The position numbers and the translations under genes are program-made. Shown here in pieces: positions 8,362 to 15,247 of a DNA stretch of 20,537 bases. The notes beneath the pieces were generated by a model that was not told the DNA's origin, searched no databases, and worked only from the letters and a program-made list of their open reading frames with translations. Source of the stretch: a virus. The stretch covers positions 1 through 20,537 of the IMG/VR virus record IMGVR_UViG_3300031787_001024. One strand, 5' to 3'. Each line of letters begins with the position of its first letter. Position 1 is the stretch's first letter.

Positions 8362-8683
8362 GTCCGTCACTTGATAGAATATACCAATTACCACCTACAA
8401 ATCGGAATTCGATACAAGCAAATTTATCAACTACAACCTCATCATATTCTTCATCGATTTTTCCAACATCGGGGAGTATGGTGAGGCTTGTCATTGATTT
8501 TACAACAATGTGGTCTGTAGTTGAGGAATTCAAAATAACAACTGAGTTTAATACTCCTCTAACGATGATGCAACTTTCACCATTTGTTTTATAAGTCGAT
8601 TCCGAAACTACGGAAATTTCTGATGTGTTGATAACTTCCCCGCTAATAATTCTTCTTGAGGGAATTGATTTAACTATAGCCAT
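8348..8683 (-). CDS. 111-residue phage protein, probably a virion component
   Basis: 111 residues on the minus strand, starting 3 bases after the stop of the gp13-like gene, so the two are surely co-transcribed. The sequence looks all-beta: MAIVKSIPSRRIISGEV, then GESCIIVRGVLNSVVILNSS, then TDHIVVKSMTSLTILPDVG, and a conserved-looking tail VDKFACIEFRFVGGNWYIL followed by SSDGLK. The pattern of short repeated strands with a final aromatic N-W-Y strand is typical of small phage decoration or fibre-tip proteins. I do not recognise a named family, and a structural role is inferred from fold character and its place after a neck gene. Its stop codon lies inside the end of the DNA polymerase gene (14-nt convergent overlap), leaving no room for an intergenic terminator between the two transcripts. 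Confidence 0.65.
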   Translation of the reverse strand: MAIVKSIPSRRIISGEVINTSEISVVSESTYKTNGESCIIVRGVLNSVVILNSSTTDHIVVKSMTSLTILPDVGKIDEEYDEVVVDKFACIEFRFVGGNWYILSSDGLKQS

Positions 8684-8686
8684 AAA

Positions 8687-9814
8687 TTATATAACGTAAA
8701 TTTGTCGAGGCATTGCTCTAAATTTCATTTGTTTATTTAGATTCTCTGCAATCAATGCCTCTCTCTCCATAACTTTTTCAGGTCTCATTCTTGTCAACCA
8801 ACCTTCAGCCCCAATTAATTCTTCAATCAATTTAGATTTTTCATCTTTAGCTTCGGTCAGTAAACTCTGATAATCCATTATAATTTCACTATCAGGAGTT
8901 TTGAGATTACCACTGTATTTTCCTCTGACTCTCGCTAAAGTTTCTTTACAATAAGCCGTGAACCATCTTCTAACCCACTGTTGACCAGGAACGTTCAAAT
9001 CTGTCCAAGTTAATTCTTCGATTGGAACGTCTGTAGGTAATTTAATTATATCAGGATTATTTTTCAAACAATCAGCTCGACTGTCTGGTTCTACATCATA
9101 ATACCAATACCAAACGGCTTTACCGACATAAAGGTTATAATTTGACCAATTGAACTTTCCACCAGGTGTATTGTAAAGGTGAATAAGTTTCTTGCCGTCA
9201 GGAAGACCAGTAATTCTGTAAGTTAAGGAACCACCTAAAATTCTATTCAAGATGTTGGCTTCTTGCATTCTAATAAGATAGTCAAATCCTGACATCATGA
9301 AGTACGAACCTTGATAGCCCATCTGTGCATAACCCGCTTCGTTTGCTCCCAAACCAATACCACCGAAACCGAATCCACCCAAACCACCTAAACCGAATGC
9401 AGTCCAAGCTTGGTTCGAAAACCAAAGTAACTCGTTCACTTCTCTACCTGCAGGAATTTCATAAGTTTGAGTGTTTGCGCTTAAGATAAAATAATCTTTC
9501 TTTAGAACCCATGGACCTTCAGTTTGAAGACCAACTATTTTTGAGTATGAATAACTGAATTGTTGTTCGAAATCCATTGTCCTTGTAACCAAGGCTCTTG
9601 CAACAGACCTTTCATTCATATTCAAATTTACCAAGTTGACCCATTGGGAATCAATCAACCATTGAAGAATATACTCTTCATAATCTCCAACCGCCAATTC
9701 CATTAAGGAATCTAACATTTCATCTTCTAACTCGACACTTCTAAGAGGAGCACCAAGTTGATGTTTAACTCTCGTATAAATCCGACTTCTTTCTGGTTCT
9801 GGTATAACTGACAT
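8687..9814 (-). CDS. 13: neck protein, T4 gp13-like
   Basis: 375 residues (T4 gp13 is 309). The N-terminus, SRIYTRVKHQLGAPLRSVEL, followed by EDEMLDSLMELAVGDYEEYI (residues 30-49), matches the usual gp13 opening: a helix, an L-G-x-P turn and an acidic helix starting E-L-x-D-E. The C-terminal third has RRWFTAYCKETLARVRGKYS and a long helical region with an EAKDEKSKLIEELIG stretch, again typical of T4-type neck subunits. In T4, gp13 with gp14 closes the filled head below the portal and binds the tail. A glycine-rich stretch at about 141-169 (FGLGGLGGFGFGGIGLG) looks like an inserted flexible loop. There is no Shine-Dalgarno and a TATTTATA element lies 3 bases before the ATG. It is unusual that this gene lies on the strand opposite to the remaining neck and tail genes. 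Confidence 0.7.
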   Translation of the reverse strand: MSVIPEPERSRIYTRVKHQLGAPLRSVELEDEMLDSLMELAVGDYEEYILQWLIDSQWVNLVNLNMNERSVARALVTRTMDFEQQFSYSYSKIVGLQTEGPWVLKKDYFILSANTQTYEIPAGREVNELLWFSNQAWTAFGLGGLGGFGFGGIGLGANEAGYAQMGYQGSYFMMSGFDYLIRMQEANILNRILGGSLTYRITGLPDGKKLIHLYNTPGGKFNWSNYNLYVGKAVWYWYYDVEPDSRADCLKNNPDIIKLPTDVPIEELTWTDLNVPGQQWVRRWFTAYCKETLARVRGKYSGNLKTPDSEIIMDYQSLLTEAKDEKSKLIEELIGAEGWLTRMRPEKVMEREALIAENLNKQMKFRAMPRQIYVI

Positions 9815-9817
9815 ACT

Positions 9818-9825
9818 TATAAATA
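9818..9825 (-). promoter_or_regulatory. TATTTAT-type element before the gp13-like gene
   Basis: Read on the minus strand the sequence is TATTTATA, ending 3 bases before the ATG of the neck gene, within the 17-nt gap to the superoxide dismutase gene. Core and orientation match the elements before other virion genes. The very short spacing repeats that at 5088-5095 and is hard to reconcile with a normal leader. Because the octamer's reverse complement is TATAAATA, the classic T4 late-promoter core, orientation here is ambiguous. Confidence 0.25.
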
Positions 9826-9831
9826 TCTATA

Positions 9832-11370
9832 TTAATTTATTTCGTAAATTAAAGAGGATTCATTGAATACATATTGGCCCTGAGTTTGAATTGGGTCATT
9901 TTTGAAAATTAAAACTTTTTTTGTTTTGTAGTTAATAAATATCATCCAATTTACTCTATATGGTTTCACATCACCCGTATTAACTACAGTAATTTTACCA
10001 TCTTCATGTTTAATTGAAGAAAATTGTTTTACCTGACATCTATATTTTTTTCCATCAAGTTCGATAAATAAATCAATTCCTCCAAAAGCGTCTATCATTA
10101 GACCTGCACCAGATGTTTTAGTCACAGAAACTCTATCACCAAAATGTTTTTTTATGATTAAACTAGCTTCGTCTTCGGACTGTTCCCCTTTTTTCCAAAG
10201 TTTTAGTAAAACTTTGATAATATTAATAAATTCTTCGTTGTCTTTGGAAAAGATTTCATTTTTGAAAAAATTCAATGCTTTCGTAAATCGTTCAACTTCT
10301 TCAGGTGTTCTTTTTGTTTTTATTGAAAAATCAAATTTTCTGCTTGGTTGTCCAATCAAATCGATTTGTCTGTTCACCGCTTTTGTTAATAAACAAAAAG
10401 TGTTAAAATTTGTGTTAAGATTGTTCAAGACAGATCTTGCCTCGTCGGATTCAATACCATAAAATCCAGACATTTCTTTTCCTTGACTTTCAATCCAAAA
10501 ATCTTTGAATACTTCTTTCAAACTTTCAGTAACTCCATTTTGATAAATTGGTTTTATCCGCTTGTTGTTTATTAACTCTTTGAAATACTCAGTTTCAGAA
10601 CTACTACAAAATTGTGCGGGTTTTGAACTTTCAATTACTTTCTTCATTTCGGTAGATTCCAAAAGTTTAGTTTGGGTTTTCATTTCATATAGTTTCGAAA
10701 CAAAATCCCAATTCACAACTTTCCAAAAATTTGCGATGTATTCGTCTCTCTTGTTTTTGTATTTTAAGTAATATGCGTGCTCCCATAAATCCAAACCCAA
10801 AAGTGGAAATCCACCGTTTTCGACTATGTTCATTAAAGGATTATCTTGATTTGGGGTAGACATAATTTTTAAAGTGTTTCTACCTGTCAAAACCAACCAT
10901 ACCCATCCTGACCCGAATCTTTCTTTTGCAATTTCTTCGAACTTTTTCTTAAAAGAAACAAAACTTCCAAACTCTTTTGTAATCTTTTTATATAAATCTC
11001 CTGTCAACTTTTTAGGTTCAGGTGACAACATATTCCAAAAAAGTGCGTGATTAAACGCCCCACCAGCATTGTTTCTGATTGTTTTATCAAACCGACTGAT
11101 TGTTTTTATGATTTGTTCCAATTCCAAGTCACCATACTTTTTCTTGGATAGTGCATCATTTAATTTATCAACATACCCTTTGTAGTGTTTGTTGTAATGG
11201 AAATCCATTGTTTCAGGGTCGATAAATTGTTTGAGGGCTGAGTAGGAGTAAGGTAGTTTTTCTATTCCTATCTTTTTCATTTCTGTAATTAACAACTCTT
11301 TTTCTCTCGTCACTTTTTGTTCCACAATTTTAAGTTCGAGTTGTTGAATTTTTTCTTGTATTTTAGTCAT
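9832..11370 (-). CDS. Mn-type superoxide dismutase domain fused to a predicted PD-(D/E)XK nuclease-like domain
   Basis: 512 residues, against about 200 for an ordinary Fe/Mn superoxide dismutase. Residues 1-35 are lysine/glutamate-rich and could form a coiled coil. Residues about 38-228 are a full SOD: FHYNKHYKGYVDKLN with ligand H58, NNAGGAFNHALFWNML with ligand H108, FGSGWVWLV, STPNQDNPLM and GLDLWEHAYYLKY with ligands D194 and H198. All four metal ligands are kept. Gly104 together with Gln175 is the MnSOD arrangement rather than FeSOD. Residues about 230-400 are mostly helical and unrecognised. Residues about 400-512 carry a GGIDLFIELDGKKYRCQVKQ motif; D433, Q446 and K448 fit a D-(x)n-(E/Q)-x-K nuclease site, followed by an NWMIFIN strand. 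The SOD part is sure; the nuclease part is inferred from motif and strand order. It lies 40 bases after the SNF2 helicase gene on the same strand. Confidence 0.85.
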   Translation of the reverse strand: MTKIQEKIQQLELKIVEQKVTREKELLITEMKKIGIEKLPYSYSALKQFIDPETMDFHYNKHYKGYVDKLNDALSKKKYGDLELEQIIKTISRFDKTIRNNAGGAFNHALFWNMLSPEPKKLTGDLYKKITKEFGSFVSFKKKFEEIAKERFGSGWVWLVLTGRNTLKIMSTPNQDNPLMNIVENGGFPLLGLDLWEHAYYLKYKNKRDEYIANFWKVVNWDFVSKLYEMKTQTKLLESTEMKKVIESSKPAQFCSSSETEYFKELINNKRIKPIYQNGVTESLKEVFKDFWIESQGKEMSGFYGIESDEARSVLNNLNTNFNTFCLLTKAVNRQIDLIGQPSRKFDFSIKTKRTPEEVERFTKALNFFKNEIFSKDNEEFINIIKVLLKLWKKGEQSEDEASLIIKKHFGDRVSVTKTSGAGLMIDAFGGIDLFIELDGKKYRCQVKQFSSIKHEDGKITVVNTGDVKPYRVNWMIFINYKTKKVLIFKNDPIQTQGQYVFNESSLIYEIN

Positions 11371-11389
11371 TGTTGGCTTTTTAATTTAC

Positions 11390-11397
11390 TATAAATA
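11390..11397 (-). promoter_or_regulatory. TATTTAT-type element before the superoxide dismutase fusion gene
   Basis: In the 40-nt gap between the SNF2 helicase stop and the next ATG, the minus strand reads TATTTATA, 19 bases before the start codon. It has the same core and gene-directed orientation as the other elements. Its reverse complement is TATAAATA, so orientation cannot be settled from this copy alone. Confidence 0.25.
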
Positions 11398-11410
11398 ATG
11401 CTAAAATACT

Positions 11411-13162
11411 TTATTTTCTGATTTCATTAATTCTGTTTAAAATTTCTTCTGCCATATCTGATGAGTTTAAGTTGTCTCCCATAACAGTAGCAATAACTTG
11501 TTTTTTATTATTTAATATATCGTATATTATCCCTTCTATTGTATTTTCGAATATTGGATAATATACTAGTACATTATTTTTTTGGCCGTATCTATAAGCT
11601 CTATCTTCTGCTTGGGCGTGGTCAGAGGGAAGGAATGAAAGGTCATTCATGATGACAGCTTCGGCCGCGGTCAATGTTAATCCTACACCAGCGGCTTTGA
11701 TGTTTCCAACAAAAACTTTAACTTTTTCATTATCTTGAAATGAATCGACACTATGTTGTCTTTCGTGTTTGGACATCGACCCATCCACTTTTACTGCAGT
11801 TTTTCCAAAGTGTTCACAAATTTTGTTTAGTGAATCGGTAAAGTTACAGAAGATGATTACTTTTTTACCTTGTTCAACAATATTCTCAGCAATTTCTATA
11901 GTTTGAGTTATTTTTTCATCGGCAATTATTTGACGAACTTTGGTAAGTTTTGTGAATTGTACTGTGAGAGATTTTGATTCTTCAGGGTTTTTATCGTACC
12001 AATCATAATATTCCCCCATGACTTCTTCATATGCTTTGGATTTCAATCGGAGATAAACTGGAGTGATTATTTTTTCAGGTAAGTCCAAGACGTTTTCTTT
12101 GAGTCTTCTTAAAACAAGGCCTGATGTTCTATCTCTCAATTCTTCTAAATTGGATGAACCTGTAACGTTCCAAACTTTTCTACCTCCCACATTAAATTGA
12201 TATCCACTACAGTACCTAATTGCATATGCCATCCAATTCTTTGCAACAGGAGACTCTATCAAATGTAATAAGTTGAAATAATCCATAGGTCTTGAGGTCA
12301 TAGGTGTCCCAGTCAATAACCATAGTCTATCTACCCCTTTGGCAATATCATTTATAAGTTTGGTTCTTTGGGCCGTAGGATTCTTGATATAGTGTGCCTC
12401 ATCAACGACCACCAAATCAAAATTGGCAAAAGTAACTTGCGATTCATTTTTTTTCTTAGTGTCATGGAAATTTTTGATAATGTCGTAGTTTATGATAACA
12501 AAGTCATGTTCGGTACTGAAACTTTTACCTTCAGATATGAATATTGACCTTTCGGAATAATTTTCAATTTCTCTCTTCCAATTAATTTTTAAAGTAGCGG
12601 GACAGATAATCAGAATTTTCTTTGCCCCTGTTTCTAAAGCCGCTATGATAGTAGAGGTAGTCTTACCCAAACCCATATCATCGGCTAATATAAATTTTTT
12701 GTTTTCAACAAGTTTTTGGATTGCTTCTTTTTGATGTTGCAATGGTGGTCTGTGAGAATATTTTTCATAGTCTATTACAACATCTTTGACAGAATTGTCT
12801 TTTATTATTGCTGCCTTCGGAAGCCAAAAGTCATGAAACTCTTCAGTTTCGAATACTCTTCCCCAAATATGAAAAGCCTTTTCGGTGTCACACAATAACT
12901 TTTCGACCCACACCTTATCAGGTATTATAGTATAGAGTTTGTCGTCCGCCAACTTTTTAGCAAAGTATGCATCTAAAATAACCCACTTTTTAGCAACCTT
13001 TGGTTGGTTGTTATGATTATTAATAATGTATTCAGATTGACTTCTTGTGGGATAGAATTTTTTATTTATTTGAGACTTTCTTTTAAGTTCGAGTAAATAG
13101 TTATTTCCACCTTCATAAGATTCCAATAAGGATAATGCTTTCGATTCCAAACTTATATCCAT
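11411..13162 (-). CDS. SNF2-family DNA helicase/translocase (SMARCAL1-like core)
   Basis: 583 residues. It is an ATP-driven double-strand DNA translocase of superfamily 2. Motifs in order: LQHQKEAIQKL (Q-motif region, 141-151), ADDMGLGKTT (Walker A, K167), ICPATLKINWKREIE (Ia region, 186-200), VVVDEAHYIKN (Walker B DEAH, 254-257), LLTGTPMTS (motif III, 283-290), VIIFCNFTDS (motif IV, 435-444), GNIKAAGVGLTLTAA (motif V, 486-500) and QAEDRAYRYGQ (motif VI, 517-527). The SNF2-specific D-E-A-H, the N-P-T-A-Q-R helix after it, and the R-x-x-R-x-G-Q ending are all kept. Single-subunit phage SNF2 proteins of this type are thought to remodel forks or recombination intermediates, a role like that of T4 UvsW. 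The N-terminal 135 residues are an unassigned accessory domain. It is the first gene of the minus-strand block and faces the 13238 gene across a 75-nt divergent gap. Confidence 0.93.
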   Translation of the reverse strand: MDISLESKALSLLESYEGGNNYLLELKRKSQINKKFYPTRSQSEYIINNHNNQPKVAKKWVILDAYFAKKLADDKLYTIIPDKVWVEKLLCDTEKAFHIWGRVFETEEFHDFWLPKAAIIKDNSVKDVVIDYEKYSHRPPLQHQKEAIQKLVENKKFILADDMGLGKTTSTIIAALETGAKKILIICPATLKINWKREIENYSERSIFISEGKSFSTEHDFVIINYDIIKNFHDTKKKNESQVTFANFDLVVVDEAHYIKNPTAQRTKLINDIAKGVDRLWLLTGTPMTSRPMDYFNLLHLIESPVAKNWMAYAIRYCSGYQFNVGGRKVWNVTGSSNLEELRDRTSGLVLRRLKENVLDLPEKIITPVYLRLKSKAYEEVMGEYYDWYDKNPEESKSLTVQFTKLTKVRQIIADEKITQTIEIAENIVEQGKKVIIFCNFTDSLNKICEHFGKTAVKVDGSMSKHERQHSVDSFQDNEKVKVFVGNIKAAGVGLTLTAAEAVIMNDLSFLPSDHAQAEDRAYRYGQKNNVLVYYPIFENTIEGIIYDILNNKKQVIATVMGDNLNSSDMAEEILNRINEIRK

Positions 13163-13204
13163 GTATAAGAAAAATATTTGGTTAAAATATAGTTATAAAG
13201 TGAG

Positions 13205-13212
13205 TATTTATC
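13205..13212 (+). promoter_or_regulatory. TATTTATC element, candidate late promoter (neck-like gene)
   Basis: TATTTATC followed by AATATAA lies in the divergent gap between the SNF2 helicase and the 171-residue gene, 25 bases before the latter's ATG. The first 12 bases (TATTTATCAATA) are identical to those before the tube gene at 19378. It is directed toward the tail/neck block, and no comparable element is clearly directed toward the helicase. Confidence 0.45.
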
Positions 13213-13237
13213 AATATAACGGAAATCATATAGTATT

Positions 13238-13753
13238 ATGGCAGAAAAGTTGGTTCCAATCACAAGATTAGGTAAGTTCTTCGGGGCGGAAGATTATGGT
13301 TTAGATATAGGTATGGGAGAAGAATGGTTAATCGGTGATATGAATTTCACCGTTGTTCTTTACCGTATTGATAGAAGAAAAACAAAAACAGATGATGTTT
13401 ATGGTGAAGTTTTGGAGGATGGAATACAATTTTTAGCACCAGTCGAATTGAAAGGATTAGTAAAAGTTATGGCTCCTACAAGTAAATTTATTGGTACTTC
13501 GAAAGTTGAAATAAAAGAACCAGGTAATATGCAGTTCAGTATTTACCAAAAAACTCTCGATGATTTACAGGTAGAAATTTTCTTAGGAGATTACATAGGA
13601 TACTATGAATCTGAAGACCGAGTTAGGTATTATGTTGTTAGTGATGATGGATATGTGAAATCAGATAATAAACATACATATGGAGGATACAAACCTTTCT
13701 ATAGAACGATTGTTGCCACTTATGTGAGTGAAAACGAATTTAGAGGAATATAA
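13238..13753 (+). CDS. putative neck/virion structural protein (gp14 position)
   Basis: 171 residues, mostly beta with few helices: MAEKLVPITRLGKFFGAEDY, then NFTVVLYRIDRRKT, then GIQFLAPVELKGLVKVM, then NMQFSIYQKTLDDLQVEI, then LGDYIGYYESEDRVRYYVVS, and a tail ending YGGYKPFYRTIVATY. I do not recognise a family with certainty. In T4 the order is neck 13, neck 14, tail completion 15, sheath 18, tube 19. Here this gene starts the plus-strand run that leads to a gp15-like gene, sheath and tube, so the gp14 position is suggested by order alone; T4 gp14 is longer (256 residues). The stop overlaps the start of the next small gene by one base (TAATG), which implies translational coupling. A TATTTATC element lies 25 bases upstream of the start. 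Confidence 0.6.
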   Translation: MAEKLVPITRLGKFFGAEDYGLDIGMGEEWLIGDMNFTVVLYRIDRRKTKTDDVYGEVLEDGIQFLAPVELKGLVKVMAPTSKFIGTSKVEIKEPGNMQFSIYQKTLDDLQVEIFLGDYIGYYESEDRVRYYVVSDDGYVKSDNKHTYGGYKPFYRTIVATYVSENEFRGI

Positions 13754-13926
13754 TGAAATACATTATCACAGAAACACAATTGAAAAAAATAATTGAAGTA
13801 GTCTCCAACGGGGAGGTTATTTGTGATAGTTGTGGATGGTCATGGGAATTATCTGATGGAGGAGATGACCCATACTTGTGTCACAAATGTGGACACGATA
13901 ATTCTAAAGATTTAGACGATAAATAA
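13753..13926 (+). CDS. 57-residue zinc-ribbon-like small protein
   Basis: A short ORF of 57 residues that shares one base with the stop of the preceding gene (TAATG) and ends 1 base before the next ATG, so it is a tightly packed operon member. The N-terminus is MKYIITETQLKKIIEVV, an amphipathic helix. It is followed by CDSCGWSW (C24, C27), a G-G-D-D-P turn, and LCHKCGHDN (C43, C46), i.e. two C-x-x-C knuckles 15 residues apart, the pattern of a zinc ribbon. The tail is acidic and lysine-rich. Such isolated ribbons bind nucleic acid or protein partners; which applies here cannot be told. The exact fit between neighbouring genes and the intact cysteine pairs make it a real gene. Confidence 0.75.
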   Translation: MKYIITETQLKKIIEVVSNGEVICDSCGWSWELSDGGDDPYLCHKCGHDNSKDLDDK

Positions 13927-13927
13927 A

Positions 13928-14968
13928 ATGCCTTTACCAAAACAAGTAAAACCTACATTACCATTAGTTCCAAAAAAAACTTTGTTTGCTAGAAGAGAAC
14001 AACTTCTTGAATTTATAAACAAAGATGGGACTTATTTACCAAAGTCAGTATTACATGCTGACTTGGATAGGGGTATGCTTGATTTTGTTAAAGAAGATTT
14101 ACAAGTAATAACGGCAGGGAAAATTATTCCCATGCTCGACATCATCATCACAACACAAAATTGGACACAATACGTAGAGACTGCTTTATTCACTAATCTC
14201 GATTTCAATCCTGAACCTCCGTTTATTACTGTGGTTAGACAGCCTGAAGTGAAGTACGGTACAAATCCTTCACTACAATATACAATACCAAATAGAAAAC
14301 AATTCTATTATGCTTCCGTTCCAACTTGGAATGGGAATGAACAAGGAATGGATATATACACAATACCACAACCTGTTCCAGTTGACATTAATTATAGTGT
14401 AAAAATTGTTTGCAATAGAATGAGAGAGTTGAACCAACTTAATAAAATTATTATGCAAAAGTTTTCTTCAAGACAAGCATATACTTTTATTAAAGGTCAA
14501 TATGTCCCCATCGTGTTACAAAACATTACTGATGAATCACAAATGCAACTCGATTCAAGAAAATATTTTATTCAGACTTATGACTTTACAATGTTAGGTT
14601 ATTTGATTGATGAAGAAGAGTTTGAGGTTAAACCCGCTATTGCTAGGGTTGCTCAGATTATGGAATTGGATAATACGACTCTTAAAAGGAGAAGACCAAA
14701 GTTTCCCGAAAATCCTAACGAGTTTTTATCCAATTTTCTATACATCGTGGGAAATAACACTTTGAGTGAAATAGTCGAATTCAGAGCAAATATGTCTTTG
14801 ATTGGGTCAACCAACGTAGATAGTTTTGATGTTTATATAAACGGATATTATTTTGGAACTGATGTAAATGAGATTCAGATTTCAACCAATGACATTTTAA
14901 GAATCGATGTTGTTAAAACAAACAACTCATTGGAATCAACAATCAAGTTTGATTCAAAACTTGTCTAA
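13928..14968 (+). CDS. putative tail completion / sheath stabilizer protein (gp15-like)
   Basis: 346 residues. After a proline- and lysine-rich start (MPLPKQVKPTLPLVPKKT) come a helical segment and a region rich in strands: PVPVDINYSVKIVCNRMREL (about 158-177), NKIIMQKFSSRQAYTFIKGQ, and SRKYFIQTYDFTMLGYLIDE. The I-x-Y-x-V-x-I strand, the helix ending in K-F, and the Y-D-F-T-M-L-G-Y strand are what I expect of the T4 gp15/gp3 tail-terminator fold, which caps the sheath and joins it to the neck. T4 gp15 is 272 residues. The last 90 residues (VGNNTLSEIVEFRANMSLIG onward) look like an added beta domain. Position after neck-type genes and before the sheath fits. A different neck-associated role is possible. 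It is convergent with the small minus-strand gene that follows, sharing 2 bases. Confidence 0.55.
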   Translation: MPLPKQVKPTLPLVPKKTLFARREQLLEFINKDGTYLPKSVLHADLDRGMLDFVKEDLQVITAGKIIPMLDIIITTQNWTQYVETALFTNLDFNPEPPFITVVRQPEVKYGTNPSLQYTIPNRKQFYYASVPTWNGNEQGMDIYTIPQPVPVDINYSVKIVCNRMRELNQLNKIIMQKFSSRQAYTFIKGQYVPIVLQNITDESQMQLDSRKYFIQTYDFTMLGYLIDEEEFEVKPAIARVAQIMELDNTTLKRRRPKFPENPNEFLSNFLYIVGNNTLSEIVEFRANMSLIGSTNVDSFDVYINGYYFGTDVNEIQISTNDILRIDVVKTNNSLESTIKFDSKLV

Positions 14969-15120
14969 TCCTCTCCATATATATCTTTTTTCTCTTTACA
15001 CTTCTCAAAAATAAGATTTTCTAAAAACTTATAAATTTTAATCCCTTTCTTCTCACAGTACTTTTTTAGGGTTTCATGAGCTTCAGGCGATATTTTGATG
15101 TTTTTAATTTCTTTGGTCAT
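14965..15120 (-). CDS. 51-residue ribbon-helix-helix-like protein
   Basis: A small minus-strand ORF of 51 residues between the gp15-like gene and the sheath gene, with its stop at 14965-14967 overlapping the neighbour's stop. It reads MTKEIKNIKISPEAHETL, then KKYCEKKGIKIYKFLENLI, then FEKCKEKK and an acidic end. One basic strand (residues 2-10, alternating K/I) followed by two helices, with S-P-E-A-H at the strand-helix junction, is the layout of an Arc/MetJ/CopG ribbon-helix-helix DNA-binding monomer, which acts as a dimer. It may therefore be a small transcriptional regulator, antisense to its structural neighbours. The start ATG is preceded by AAAA rather than by a Shine-Dalgarno. It could also be a protein-binding adaptor without DNA contact. 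Confidence 0.6.
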   Translation of the reverse strand: MTKEIKNIKISPEAHETLKKYCEKKGIKIYKFLENLIFEKCKEKKDIYGED

Positions 15121-15205
15121 TTTTATAGGCAGAAAAAAGGTAGAATAAAATCATACTCCTTACAAATAGATATTCAAAAGTCAAGTTTTTTCACTTAGAT
15201 ATGAA

Positions 15206-15213
15206 TATTTATC
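15206..15213 (+). promoter_or_regulatory. TATTTATC element, candidate late promoter (tail sheath)
   Basis: TATTTATCATTAAAATAA lies in the 127-nt gap before the tail sheath gene, with 34 bases between the end of TATTTATC and the ATG. Its 18 bases differ at one position from those before the tail-tube gene, at the same 34-base spacing. An 8-base match to the Bacteroidota -7 box TAnnTTTG (TAAATTTG, 15221-15228) lies just downstream but has no clear -33 partner. Confidence 0.5.
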
Positions 15214-15247
15214 ATTAAAATAAATTTGCAAACAATAATTTTGAACT

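Noticed and set aside
8334-8594. 86-codon plus-strand ORF overlapping the polymerase end
   Set aside because: It is the antisense shadow of the 111-residue minus-strand gene, which has a better protein-like sequence and is coupled to the neck gene.
9832-13162. A known defence system such as DISARM because of the SNF2 helicase plus nuclease-like domain
   Set aside because: No methyltransferase, DUF1998 or PLD-type partner is present, and the surroundings are phage structural genes; the evidence supports only a possible pair.
15221-15228. TAAATTTG as a Bacteroidota sigma-70-type -7 box before the sheath gene
   Set aside because: It fits TAnnTTTG but no TTG-type -33 box lies at the expected distance, and the TATTTATC element is better supported by its repetition.
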